64,000 nt of DNA from JAHQVI01 sp963749875. Lineage in GTDB: Bacteria; Pseudomonadota; Alphaproteobacteria; Rhizobiales; Rhodomicrobiaceae. Below, in pieces: positions 24,909 to 33,294 of this stretch. The position numbers and the translations under genes are program-made. The DNA is taken from assembly GCA_963749875.1 (NCBI GenBank), contig CAVVOX010000003.1, positions 434,001 through 498,000 of the forward strand. Reading direction: 5' to 3'. A model generated the notes under the pieces. The model saw only the letters and a list, made by a program, of their open reading frames with translations. It made no database searches and was not told the origin of the DNA. Numbering within the stretch: position 1 is the stretch's first letter; each line of letters begins with the position of its first letter.

Positions 24909-25802
24909 CTAGCCTTTCAGTGCTCCGGCCGACAGGCCACGGAGAAAATAGTTGCCCGCAATGATGTAGACCAGCAGTGTCGGCAAGCCGGCGATGATCG
25001 CCGCCGCCATATCGACATTGTATTCCTTTACCCCCGTCGATGAGGCCACGAGATTGTTGAGCGCCACGGTCACCGGATTCGAGAAGGACGCCGTAAAGGC
25101 GACGCCGAACAGGAAGTCGTTCCAGATCTGGGTGAACTGCCAGATGATCGTGACCACGAAGGCGGGCGGCGCCATCGGCAGCAGGATTCTGAAATAGATG
25201 CCGAAAAAGCCGGCCCCGTCGATCCGGGCCGCCTGGACGATGCCGTTCGGGACGCTGATGAAGAAGTTGCGGAAGAACAGAGTCGTGAAGGCGAGCCCGT
25301 AGACCGTGTGCACGAGAACGAGCCCGGTGACCGTCCCGGCAAGGCCGAGCACGCCGAGCGTGCGCGCCATCGGCAGAAGAACGACCTGGAACGGGATGAA
25401 CGCGCCGAACAGCATCAGCACGAAGACCGCATTGGCGCCGGGAAACCGCCATTTGGTGAGCGCATAGCCATTGATCGAGCCGAGGAAGGTGGACAGGATC
25501 ACGGCCGGGACGACCATGGCCACCGAGTTCCACATATAGGGGCTGAGCCCGACGCAGCGCACGCCGACACAGGCGCTGGCCCAGGCCTTTTGCCAGGGCT
25601 CGAAGGTGACGGCGTCCGGCAGGCTGATCAGCGATCCGGTGCGGATTTCCTCCAGGCTTTTCAGCGAGGTGGAGATCATCACGATGAGCGGCATCAGATA
25701 ATAGATGACGAAGAGCCCCAGGATCACGAACAGCCCGATACGGAATATCCGGGTGCTTAACGTCCTTGGCCGGACGATGCCGTGCCTCTCAGCGCGTCTC
25801 AC
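24909..25802 (-). CDS. sugar ABC transporter permease (MalG type)
   Basis: 297 residues, six predicted spans. The start is a GTG at 25802 that overlaps the stop of the partner permease as GTGA and has GAGGAA before it; there is no ATG further inside before the first span. The cytoplasmic EAA loop (QAARIDGAGFFGIYFRILLP) that docks on the ATPase is at about 188-207. CUT1 family by similarity. Confidence 0.9.
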   Translation of the reverse strand: MRRAERHGIVRPRTLSTRIFRIGLFVILGLFVIYYLMPLIVMISTSLKSLEEIRTGSLISLPDAVTFEPWQKAWASACVGVRCVGLSPYMWNSVAMVVPAVILSTFLGSINGYALTKWRFPGANAVFVLMLFGAFIPFQVVLLPMARTLGVLGLAGTVTGLVLVHTVYGLAFTTLFFRNFFISVPNGIVQAARIDGAGFFGIYFRILLPMAPPAFVVTIIWQFTQIWNDFLFGVAFTASFSNPVTVALNNLVASSTGVKEYNVDMAAAIIAGLPTLLVYIIAGNYFLRGLSAGALKG

Positions 25803-26698
25803 CGGCGTTCCTCCCGCAGCTCCGAATAAAGATAGGGCACGACGACGGCCAGAACGGTCGCCAGCATCATAATGGCGCTTGCCGCGGCCACGCCCAGCTC
25901 GCTGCGTTGAAAGGCGAAGGCATACATGAAGGTCGCGGGCATGTCGGTTGCATAGCCCGGCCCGCCCCCCGTCAGGGCGACGACAAGATCGAAGCTCTTG
26001 ATCGACAGATGCGCCAAGACGACGAAGGCGGAGAAAAAGATGGGGCGCATCAGCGGCAGGACGATGCTCGTATAGGTCCGCCAGGGTCCCGCGCCATCGA
26101 CGGCCGCCGCCTTCAACAGCTCGTCGTCGACGGACCGCAGCCCCGCCAGAAACAGCGCCATGACATAGCCGGACGACTGCCAAATTCCTGCGATGACGAT
26201 GGTGTAGATTGCAAGATTCCGGTCTACCAGCCAATCGAAGGTGAAGCTCTCAAAGCCCCATCCGCGGACCGTATGCTCAATGCCGAGGCCTGGATTGAGG
26301 ATCCATTTCCAGGCCGTTCCCGTGACGATGAAGGAAAGCGCCATCGGGTAGAGATAGATCGTGCGGATCGCCCCCTCGACCCGGATGCGCTGGTCGAGCA
26401 GGATCGCCAGAAAAAGGCCGATGACCGTGCAGCCGACGATGAAAAGCGTGCTGAAGATGACAAGGTTCTTCAGCGCAACATACCAGCGCGGCGTGTCCCA
26501 GAGCCTTTCATATTGCACCAGCCCGGCAAAATCATAATTGGGCAACACGCCGGATTTCGTGAAGGAGATGTAGAACGTCCAGGCGATGAAGCCGTAGACG
26601 AAGAAGAGGCTGGCGGCGAAGGATGGCGTGACGACGATCCGTGGCAGCCAGCGTTCAAATCGCTGCCGGAGTGAAACGGAGCCCGTCAGAGCATGCAT
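25799..26698 (-). CDS. sugar ABC transporter permease (MalF type)
   Basis: 299 residues, six spans. The first begins at about residue 20 (IVVTPSFAASLFFVYGFIAW); the EAA loop KAAAVDGAGPWRTYTSIVLP lies at about 200-219. It pairs with the permease immediately downstream. Separated by 109 bases, including a hairpin, from the binding-protein gene. Confidence 0.9.
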   Translation of the reverse strand: MHALTGSVSLRQRFERWLPRIVVTPSFAASLFFVYGFIAWTFYISFTKSGVLPNYDFAGLVQYERLWDTPRWYVALKNLVIFSTLFIVGCTVIGLFLAILLDQRIRVEGAIRTIYLYPMALSFIVTGTAWKWILNPGLGIEHTVRGWGFESFTFDWLVDRNLAIYTIVIAGIWQSSGYVMALFLAGLRSVDDELLKAAAVDGAGPWRTYTSIVLPLMRPIFFSAFVVLAHLSIKSFDLVVALTGGGPGYATDMPATFMYAFAFQRSELGVAAASAIMMLATVLAVVVPYLYSELREERR

Positions 26699-26760
26699 GG
26701 CCGGTCACCTCGCGAAGCGGATTTTGCGGCGCGATCGAGATCGCCGCGGGGGAAGGCGGG

Positions 26761-26795
26761 CGTCCGCGAGCGAAGGATCACCTCGCTCGTGGACG
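26761..26795 (-). promoter_or_regulatory. intercistronic hairpin between binding protein and permease genes
   Basis: CGTCC-g-CGAGCGA pairs with TCGCTCG-t-GGACG around a nine-base loop. It lies 12 bases inside the gap before the binding-protein stop is reached from the permease side. Such hairpins in ABC operons often protect or attenuate the mRNA so that the binding protein is made in excess. Role inferred. Confidence 0.5.
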
Positions 26796-26807
26796 GGATA
26801 CGCGCCC

Positions 26808-28067
26808 TTACTTCGTGGCCCGCGCGATTGCGGCGGCGAGGCGTTTCACGGCCTCATCGGATGTCATGTCCGAGTTGAAATGCTCGGTCACGACATCGAG
26901 GAACTCGCCGCGCACGGAGCGCGGGACGGCCATTTCGTGCGCCATGCTCGGCACGAGCGTATTGGCGGCCGTGGCGGCTTTGAGGTCGTCCATCGACTTC
27001 TGGCCGCAACTGTCGAACTTGTCGCGCGGCACCCCGATGCGCGCCGGGATGGAGCCTTTGGCCAGATTGAAGATCTCCTGAAACTTGGGCGACATGATCA
27101 GACGCGCCAGCACCTTCTGTCCTTCCTGGCGCTCTTTCCCCTCGACCTTGAACATGGCGAAGCTGTCGCTGTTCAGGATGAAACCCGGTTTGCCGGGCGT
27201 CGGCGCGCAGAGGAAGTCGGTCCCTGGCTTCTTGCCTGCGGCCAGGAACTCGCCCTTGGCCCAGTCGCCCATGATTTGGAAGGCGGCCTCTCCCTTGATG
27301 ATCATCGTGGTGGCAAGGTTCCAGTCGCGGCCGGAAAAGGCCGGATCGACATAGCCGCGCAGCTTGCGCATCTGGTCGAACACCTTGACCATCGTGTCGC
27401 TCTTCAGCGCGGCCTCATCGAGTTCGACCAGCGCCTTGCGATAGAAATTGGCCCCGCCGAGGCCGAGAACGACGGTTTCGAAGATGGTCGCGTCCTGCCA
27501 GGGCTGACCGCCATGGGCAAGCGGCGTAATCCCGGCGGCCTTCAGCTTGTCCGCCGTGGCGTTGAATTCGTCCCATGTCTTGGGCATGGACGCACCGACC
27601 TTGGCCAAAACCGCCGGATTCGCCCAGACCCAGTTCACCCGGTGGATATTGACCGGGGCGGCGACATATTTGCCGTTATATTTCATAATCTTGGCAAGCG
27701 TCGGGGGTAGGACCTTTTCCCAGCCTTCCGCTTTGGCGACATCGTCGATGCTGGCGAGCACGCCCTGCGCGCCCCATTCCTCGATATTCGGTCCCTTGAG
27801 CTGCACGGCGGTGGGCGGATTGCCGGCCACCACGCGGGCGCGCAGCGCGGTCATGGCCGCATCGCCGCCGCCGCCGGCAACCGGCGAGTTGATCCACTTG
27901 CCGCCTTCCGCCTCGAACATGGTTTTGAGCTCGCCGACGGCCTTGGCTTCGCCGCCCGATGTCCACCAGTGCAGCACTTCGACCGTGCCGTCGGCCCACG
28001 CCGCTGCCGGCACGAGCATTGCCCCCGCCATTGCGAGTGCAATCGTCATTCTTCCCAGACAGTTCAT
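26808..28067 (-). CDS. sugar ABC transporter substrate-binding protein (glucose/mannose type)
   Basis: 419 residues from the ATG at 28067 (AGGGAGA upstream). Signal peptide MNCLGRMTIALAMAGAMLVP, cleaved near AWA-D25. The mature start EVLHWWTSGGEAKAVGELK and NWVWANPAVLAKVG are typical of the GtsA-like glucose/mannose binding proteins of the CUT1 group. First gene of the transporter operon, so its promoter lies in 28068-28450. Substrate is by family only. Confidence 0.9.
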   Translation of the reverse strand: MNCLGRMTIALAMAGAMLVPAAAWADGTVEVLHWWTSGGEAKAVGELKTMFEAEGGKWINSPVAGGGGDAAMTALRARVVAGNPPTAVQLKGPNIEEWGAQGVLASIDDVAKAEGWEKVLPPTLAKIMKYNGKYVAAPVNIHRVNWVWANPAVLAKVGASMPKTWDEFNATADKLKAAGITPLAHGGQPWQDATIFETVVLGLGGANFYRKALVELDEAALKSDTMVKVFDQMRKLRGYVDPAFSGRDWNLATTMIIKGEAAFQIMGDWAKGEFLAAGKKPGTDFLCAPTPGKPGFILNSDSFAMFKVEGKERQEGQKVLARLIMSPKFQEIFNLAKGSIPARIGVPRDKFDSCGQKSMDDLKAATAANTLVPSMAHEMAVPRSVRGEFLDVVTEHFNSDMTSDEAVKRLAAAIARATK

Positions 28068-28450
28068 GGACGTCTCCCTTGCGCTTCCTTGATGACGCAT
28101 GCGCATTATCCTGCGCCGCTTGGCCTGCATCCGGCTTTGACACCGATCAAAACAGACGAAGACGAAAGTCTGGTGACTATTGTAGAGGCGCCGGTCCGTT
28201 TGCCGTCAATCCGAGTTTGCGAATGTCACTTTTGCCGGCGGGAGGGGAGGGCCGCGTGTCAATGGGCTGCTTGTTAAGATAACCAATCCGCCAGAGGCTC
28301 GATTTTCGCAACGCTTCGCCCGGAAACGCCTCGGACATCTCCCGCTTTGTCATCGGCAACCGCTTCTGGTAAAGAATTAGGCCACTTTGCCGGTTTATGC
28401 GCTAGCCAATCGAAAACGACCCCTCCCAAGGGAGACGGAGACGCCCCTAT
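28068..28450. other. divergent promoter region
   Basis: 383 bases between the divergent binding-protein gene and the hydroxyacid dehydrogenase gene. It must hold both promoters. No strong -35/-10 pair or operator is obvious. GGGAGA motifs close to both starts serve as ribosome sites. Confidence 0.5.
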
Positions 28451-29443
28451 ATGACGTCGGAAACACCTCTCGTCATTGTCACCAGAAAGCTGCCCCAGCC
28501 CGTCGAGGCACGGATGCGGGAGCTTTTCAACGTGCAGTTCAATGAAGACGACAAGCCGATGACGAAGGAGGATCTCGTCCGCGCGATGCAGACGGCGACC
28601 ATTCTCGTCCCCACCGTGACCGACCGCATCGACCGCGCGGTGCTGTCGCAAAGCGGACCGAATTTGAAACTCATCGCGAATTTCGGCACCGGCGTTGACA
28701 ATATCGATCTGGAGACGGCGCGAAATCGCGGCATCATCGTCACCAACACGCCCGGCGTGCTGACCGAGGATACGGCCGACATGACGATGGCGCTGATCCT
28801 CGCCGTGCCGCGCCGGCTGGCCGAAGGCACGCGCTATCTGAAGGAGCACGCCGACGAGTGGCGCGGATGGTCGCCGACCTGGATGCTGGGGCACCGCATC
28901 TATGGGAAAAATCTCGGCATTGTCGGCATGGGCCGGATCGGCCAGGCGGTTGCGCGCCGTGCACGCGCTTTCGGTCTCAGCATCAATTATCATAACCGCC
29001 GGCACGTTTCGGCCGATGTCGAGGCGGCGCTGGAGGCAACCTATTGGGAAAGCCTCGACCAGATGCTGGCCAATGTGGACATTATTTCGATCAACTGCCC
29101 GCACACGCCGGCGACCTATCATCTGCTGTCGGCGCGGCGCCTGGCCCTGCTCAAGCCCACGACTTACATCGTCAATACGGCGCGCGGCGAAGTGATCGAC
29201 GAGAATGCGCTCGCCCGGATGATCGAGGCGCGCGAGATCGCCGGCGCCGGGCTGGACGTTTTCGAGCATGAGCCGGCGATCAATCCGCGCCTTCTGAAGA
29301 ACGAACACGTCGTTGTCCTGCCGCATATGGGATCGGCGACGATCGAGGGGCGCGTCGATATGGGCGAAAAGGTCATCATCAATGTGAAAACCTTCCTCGA
29401 CGGACATGCGCCGCCGGACCGGGTCTACCCGGCGATGTTCTAA
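28451..29443 (+). CDS. gyaR: D-2-hydroxyacid dehydrogenase (glyoxylate/hydroxypyruvate reductase type)
   Basis: 330 residues. NAD(P) site GMGRIGQAVARRARAFG (about 157-173), substrate loop NFGTGVDNID (about 77-86), catalytic Arg in NTARGEVIDENAL, catalytic His in PHMGSATIEGR. The family reduces glyoxylate or related 2-oxoacids. Length and the TPGVLTEDTADMTMALIL segment match GyaR-like enzymes. Stands alone on the plus strand. Confidence 0.88.
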   Translation: MTSETPLVIVTRKLPQPVEARMRELFNVQFNEDDKPMTKEDLVRAMQTATILVPTVTDRIDRAVLSQSGPNLKLIANFGTGVDNIDLETARNRGIIVTNTPGVLTEDTADMTMALILAVPRRLAEGTRYLKEHADEWRGWSPTWMLGHRIYGKNLGIVGMGRIGQAVARRARAFGLSINYHNRRHVSADVEAALEATYWESLDQMLANVDIISINCPHTPATYHLLSARRLALLKPTTYIVNTARGEVIDENALARMIEAREIAGAGLDVFEHEPAINPRLLKNEHVVVLPHMGSATIEGRVDMGEKVIINVKTFLDGHAPPDRVYPAMF

Positions 29444-29472
29444 CCGGCCGGAAGAGTCTTGCGCGGGAGTGA

Positions 29473-29937
29473 ATGGGGGGCGCAATGGACGCAGCGAAAC
29501 TGCTTGAAGCGATGGTGCAGACCGGCAATCAGATCGACAGCGAATGGTCGATGTATATTGTCGTGCATCTGGGGTTGTTCTGGTTCTTCTTTCTCGTGCA
29601 CCGGCCGCTGCTTCTCATCGAACGCGCAATTGCGCTCATCGCCTATGGCGCCTTCGACTTCATCAACGGCAACTCCCTGCTTGCGGCCTATCGGCTTCTG
29701 GAGTTGATGCGCGTGGACCTGCTGACCAATTTCCAAAGCGAGCTCGCCAATACGCCGCGCATGGCAGAGGTTCTGGCCTCTGTGGAATATGGCAACCGGG
29801 GCGAGCTCATTCTTATGTCCCATGCAGGAGCCTTTGCGGTCGTTGCGCTGCTCCTCATCTTCCGCAATGTGATGATCCGGCGCTATGACCGGGTTTTCCC
29901 GCGGCACGTGCAAAAGGGCGGCGGGCTGCTGGGGTGA
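29473..29937 (+). CDS. two-span membrane protein of unknown function
   Basis: 154 residues from the ATG at 29473; an ATG at 29485 is also possible. One hydrophobic segment at about 27-45 (MYIVVHLGLFWFFFLVHRPL), another near 118-138 (AGAFAVVALLLIFRNVMI). The middle is helical and polar. 29 bases after the dehydrogenase stop, so possibly co-transcribed. The family is not recognised. Confidence 0.65.
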   Translation: MGGAMDAAKLLEAMVQTGNQIDSEWSMYIVVHLGLFWFFFLVHRPLLLIERAIALIAYGAFDFINGNSLLAAYRLLELMRVDLLTNFQSELANTPRMAEVLASVEYGNRGELILMSHAGAFAVVALLLIFRNVMIRRYDRVFPRHVQKGGGLLG

Positions 29938-29950
29938 CGAGCGGCAGCGC

Positions 29951-31552
29951 TCAGCGGGAAGCCCGCGAGTCATGCTCCCCGACGAGCAGCAGCGCGCCAT
30001 AGGCGTCGGTCAGGCCTGCGCCGAATTCGACGTCCCGGCCTTCTGTCCCAAGGTCATGCGCGGCACCGACGAGGGCGCTGCGCACCGTCTCCGCCGTCAG
30101 ATTGGGGTTGCGTTCCATGAGCAGAGCGATGACGCCCGTCACATGCGCGGCCGCAAAGGATGTGCCGGACAGATAGTCGAAGCCCTGGCCCAAGACCGGC
30201 GCCAGAATGTCCACCCCCGGCGCTGCGGCGAGCACATAGCCGCCCCGATTGGCGCGGTCGTAGAGCGCATCGGTTTCGTCCGTTGCCGTAATGGCGATGA
30301 CCTTATCGTAGGCCGCGGGATAGGCGGGCGGCGCATCAGGCCCCTCATTGCCCGCTGCGGCCACGAACACCGCGCCGCGCTCATAGGCGGCATCGATCAT
30401 TTCGCTGAGCACTGGGTTCCGTTCGCCGGCAAAGCTCATATTGAAGATGCGTGCGCCCCGGCTGAAGGCTTCGTCGATCGCCCGGGCAAGCGCATCGGTC
30501 GTCGTCACCGGCGGGTCTCCGAGCCGCTGCGGCGCGAAGGCGCGCACGGCGATGATGTGGGCCGCTGGCGCGATCCCCACCAGATCCCCGCTCGCAGCGA
30601 TGATGCCGGTGATTGCCGTGCCGTGCATGCCGGGACCGTCGATGCCATGCTGAACGACATCGACCAGCGTGAGATCGGCGTTCTTCAGCGCCGGATGGCT
30701 GGCATCGACGCCGGAATCGATCACCGCGACCGACATGCCGCGCCCGCGCGCGATCGCTTGAGCGGCCGGGACGCGCATCTTCGGCAGAGCATATTGCGGA
30801 TCGGGCGTGGCCGACCCCGCCTCGCCTTCGAGGAAGTATAGACTATTGGCAGCGACGGTGGCGTCCGGGACCGCCGCCAGAGCCGCGACGACGGTCGGCA
30901 CGGCACGATTATCGGGAATGCTGAACCGGTAGATCCGGCTCGTCTGAAGAAGGGCGAGGCTGATCGTCTCTTCCAGGACCAGGTTAAAGGTCTGTGCGAT
31001 CTGCGTAGCGGCCGCATCCGGCTCCGCCCCGCGAATGAGCACCAGAATCTCGCTAGGCCTGAATTGCGGCCTCTCGGCTAAGGCACTTGCACGCCGGAGA
31101 GGTGTCGGCGGTGTGCTCGGGGGCGGAGGCGGCGTGAAGCGCTCGGGCGGAATGATCGGCAGCGGCGGGATCGCCACGACACGGGGGCGGGGCTCACGGC
31201 GCGCCGGTTTCGTCTTGCGCCGAGGATGACGTCGCCGGGGTTCGTATTCTTCCTCGTCATCGTCATAGGTGCGAACCCGTTTCCGGCGGCGCTCCTCGTA
31301 ATTGTTCAGGCCTCTCAAAATCTGAGGAGCGAAGCGCAGGATCAAGCCGCCGACATTGCCGCCTCCGCCACCGCCGCGACGTCGTCCGCCGCCTCCACTA
31401 CCTCCGCCGTCCCCGCGGTGACGATCAACGGAGTTGCCGCCGGTCGGATACCGGCTTTGAGCTGACGCCGCGGCCAATGCGCCGCTGACGATCATTGCGA
31501 TGCCGCATATGCTCAGAAATCGGGCGGCTGCTGAAAGACGGAGCGGGATCAT
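29951..31552 (-). CDS. secreted subtilisin-like serine protease (S8)
   Basis: 533 residues. Signal peptide to about residue 31 (MIVSGALAAASAQS). A long low-complexity Gly/Arg/Pro linker follows (about 35-150, including GGGGRRRGGGGGG and TPPPPPSTPPTP). A propeptide-like domain sits at about 165-235. The S8 domain has Asp in AVIDSGVDAS, His in GMHGTAITGI, Asn in AAAGNEGPDA and Ser in LSGTSFAAAHV, so the triad is complete. Probably processed outside the inner membrane. It lies just downstream of the anti-sigma/sigma pair on the same strand, so it could belong to that regulon. Confidence 0.9.
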   Translation of the reverse strand: MIPLRLSAAARFLSICGIAMIVSGALAAASAQSRYPTGGNSVDRHRGDGGGSGGGGRRRGGGGGGNVGGLILRFAPQILRGLNNYEERRRKRVRTYDDDEEEYEPRRRHPRRKTKPARREPRPRVVAIPPLPIIPPERFTPPPPPSTPPTPLRRASALAERPQFRPSEILVLIRGAEPDAAATQIAQTFNLVLEETISLALLQTSRIYRFSIPDNRAVPTVVAALAAVPDATVAANSLYFLEGEAGSATPDPQYALPKMRVPAAQAIARGRGMSVAVIDSGVDASHPALKNADLTLVDVVQHGIDGPGMHGTAITGIIAASGDLVGIAPAAHIIAVRAFAPQRLGDPPVTTTDALARAIDEAFSRGARIFNMSFAGERNPVLSEMIDAAYERGAVFVAAAGNEGPDAPPAYPAAYDKVIAITATDETDALYDRANRGGYVLAAAPGVDILAPVLGQGFDYLSGTSFAAAHVTGVIALLMERNPNLTAETVRSALVGAAHDLGTEGRDVEFGAGLTDAYGALLLVGEHDSRASR

Positions 31553-31614
31553 CGCGCCCTCCCTGGGTAAGCGATCGCGGCTCGGTGCGGGACCGGGATC
31601 ATCTTGTAGCTAGT

Positions 31615-32289
31615 CTACCGCGAGGCGGCGACAAAGGCCACAATTGCCTTATTCTCGCGAAGCCGGCTCAAGATTGCGTTACGGTCTTCCTCCGGCAGGA
31701 CTTTGTCGGAAATGCGGATCTTGAAAATGCCGCCCGGTTTCGGTCCGTCCACGATCGTGCCCTTGATCGACCGGAGTAGCCCCGCGATCTCCTTCGCCTG
31801 GGCGTTTTCGGCAAAGCGAATGAGAGCGAAGGTGCCGGTTGAGGCCGATGTCTCCTGACCGGAGGCGAGGCGGGGGCCCCGATCGCCACCGTTCGTGGAG
31901 AGGAGCGAGATCAGCAATACGGCCTGCACGAAAATCACGAGTGCGGCCGCCGCCCCGGCCATCGCCAGCCCCGGTGAGAGTCCCGCCGGTATCAGGCCCG
32001 ACAGCCATGTTCTGAGGCTGGACGAGACGTTGGGTGTGGTGCTTGCTTCCGCCGCGATCTGCTCCATCAGGCGGTCTCCTGCCACGGCGCTCGGCATTCC
32101 CAGACGCTCATTGCTGGCGATCGTCTCGGAGGCTTCCTCGCGGATCAGCGCAAGCCGCTCGCGCAGCTCGGGATCGGCCGCAAGATGGGTTTCGACGCGC
32201 CGCATCTCTTCGGGCGTGAGCGTTCCGCGTTCATACCACGGCAGCAGAAGCTCGATGTCTTCGCGTTCGTTCTGCATTTGATCGATCAT
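31615..32289 (-). CDS. membrane-anchored anti-sigma factor
   Basis: 224 residues. The ATG at 32289 overlaps the stop of the sigma gene (ATGA). N-terminal helical anti-sigma domain (EREDIELLLPWYERGTLTPE, with EMRRVETHLAADPELRERLA), a single membrane span at about 107-128 (GLAMAGAAAALVIFVQAVLL), and a periplasmic domain ending in a fold that resembles a short beta/alpha inhibitor-like domain. The classical HxxxCxxC zinc motif is absent. Expected to hold the neighbouring ECF sigma factor at the membrane. Confidence 0.75.
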   Translation of the reverse strand: MIDQMQNEREDIELLLPWYERGTLTPEEMRRVETHLAADPELRERLALIREEASETIASNERLGMPSAVAGDRLMEQIAAEASTTPNVSSSLRTWLSGLIPAGLSPGLAMAGAAAALVIFVQAVLLISLLSTNGGDRGPRLASGQETSASTGTFALIRFAENAQAKEIAGLLRSIKGTIVDGPKPGGIFKIRISDKVLPEEDRNAILSRLRENKAIVAFVAASR

Positions 32290-32846
32290 GGCCACCCCCG
32301 GTCGACGCCGGCCTCGCGCATAAATTCCGCCAGCTTCTTGCGGGCATAAAACATCCGGGTCTTGACCGTGTTTTCCGGGATTTCGAGGATCTCGGCGGCC
32401 TCGAATACGGATTTGTCGTGGTAATAGACGAGATCGATGATTTCCCGGTGATCGGCCGAGAGGCGGTCCATACAGGCGCGCATGACCTCGGCCTTGCTGC
32501 GTTTCTGCACGGCGATCTCCGGTGTGTCGTCCTCGTCGGCGAGTTGGGCGGCAACGCCTTCGTCCAGCGGCTCTTCCCCCCGTTTGCGCATCGAACTGAC
32601 GGCTTTGTTGTGAGCGATCGACATCAGCCAGGTCGATACCGCCGAGCGCCCCTCGAATTTGTCAGCCTTGCGCCAGGTCTCCAAAAATACCTCATTCATG
32701 AGCTCTTCCGCCATGGCTTCGTTTCGGATCAGCCTCACCAGATAACGGTAGAGGCGAACGTGATGGCGCGCATAGAGGGCGCTCATGGCGGTCTGGTCGC
32801 GGTCAGCGATCCGGCGTATCAGCTCCTGATCGTCGGAGCCCGTCAT
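32286..32846 (-). CDS. ECF-type RNA polymerase sigma factor
   Basis: 186 residues. Region 2 (LYARHHVRLYRYLVRLIRNE, then VFLETWRKADKFEGRSAVST and WLMSIAHNKAVSSMRK) is at about 23-90. Region 4 (LSADHREIIDLVYYHDKSVF, then EIPENTVKTRMFYARKKL) is at about 125-175. Length and layout are typical of ECF factors paired with a cognate anti-sigma. Transcribed first, with the anti-sigma coupled. Confidence 0.9.
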   Translation of the reverse strand: MTGSDDQELIRRIADRDQTAMSALYARHHVRLYRYLVRLIRNEAMAEELMNEVFLETWRKADKFEGRSAVSTWLMSIAHNKAVSSMRKRGEEPLDEGVAAQLADEDDTPEIAVQKRSKAEVMRACMDRLSADHREIIDLVYYHDKSVFEAAEILEIPENTVKTRMFYARKKLAEFMREAGVDRGWP

Positions 32847-33294
32847 GATTGCGCCGTCCTGTCCGGCGCGCCATTTGTATCCATTTGTCGCCTCGGCAAG
32901 CGAAAAGGTTCATGAAAACTGCACCGCGCGATTCACGGTAGACGCTTCTTTAACCACATCAATGTGAGCCGATCTGGATTCTCGCTCGGGAGCACTGGCG
33001 AATAGGTAAAGTCCACGTGGCGACGAGGCAACAGTCGCCACAAATGCGCCGAGAGCCCCTTAAGCCGATTGCGCCAGATTTGCCTACCATTGGTTGTATA
33101 AGTGGTATTTCTTACGTGTTTTTCGTGTATTGACAATTTACGCCTCGCGAAAATTCGCCATCTCACCTGCGGTTGTATCAAGTAAAACGCGAAAATGTCA
33201 GCGAATTTTGTGTGCATAAGACCTCGCTTGTCGAAAGATAAGCTCTTTGGCAATTTGCATATTCACTATTCGTTAACTGTTCGAGCGTTGTTCC
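32847..33294. other. AT-rich divergent intergenic region
   Basis: 448 bases between the sigma factor and the large membrane-anchored protein. AT-rich from about 33080, with TTGACA at about 33131. Open frames here look like noise. It probably carries both divergent promoters. No RNA or repeat was recognised. Confidence 0.45.
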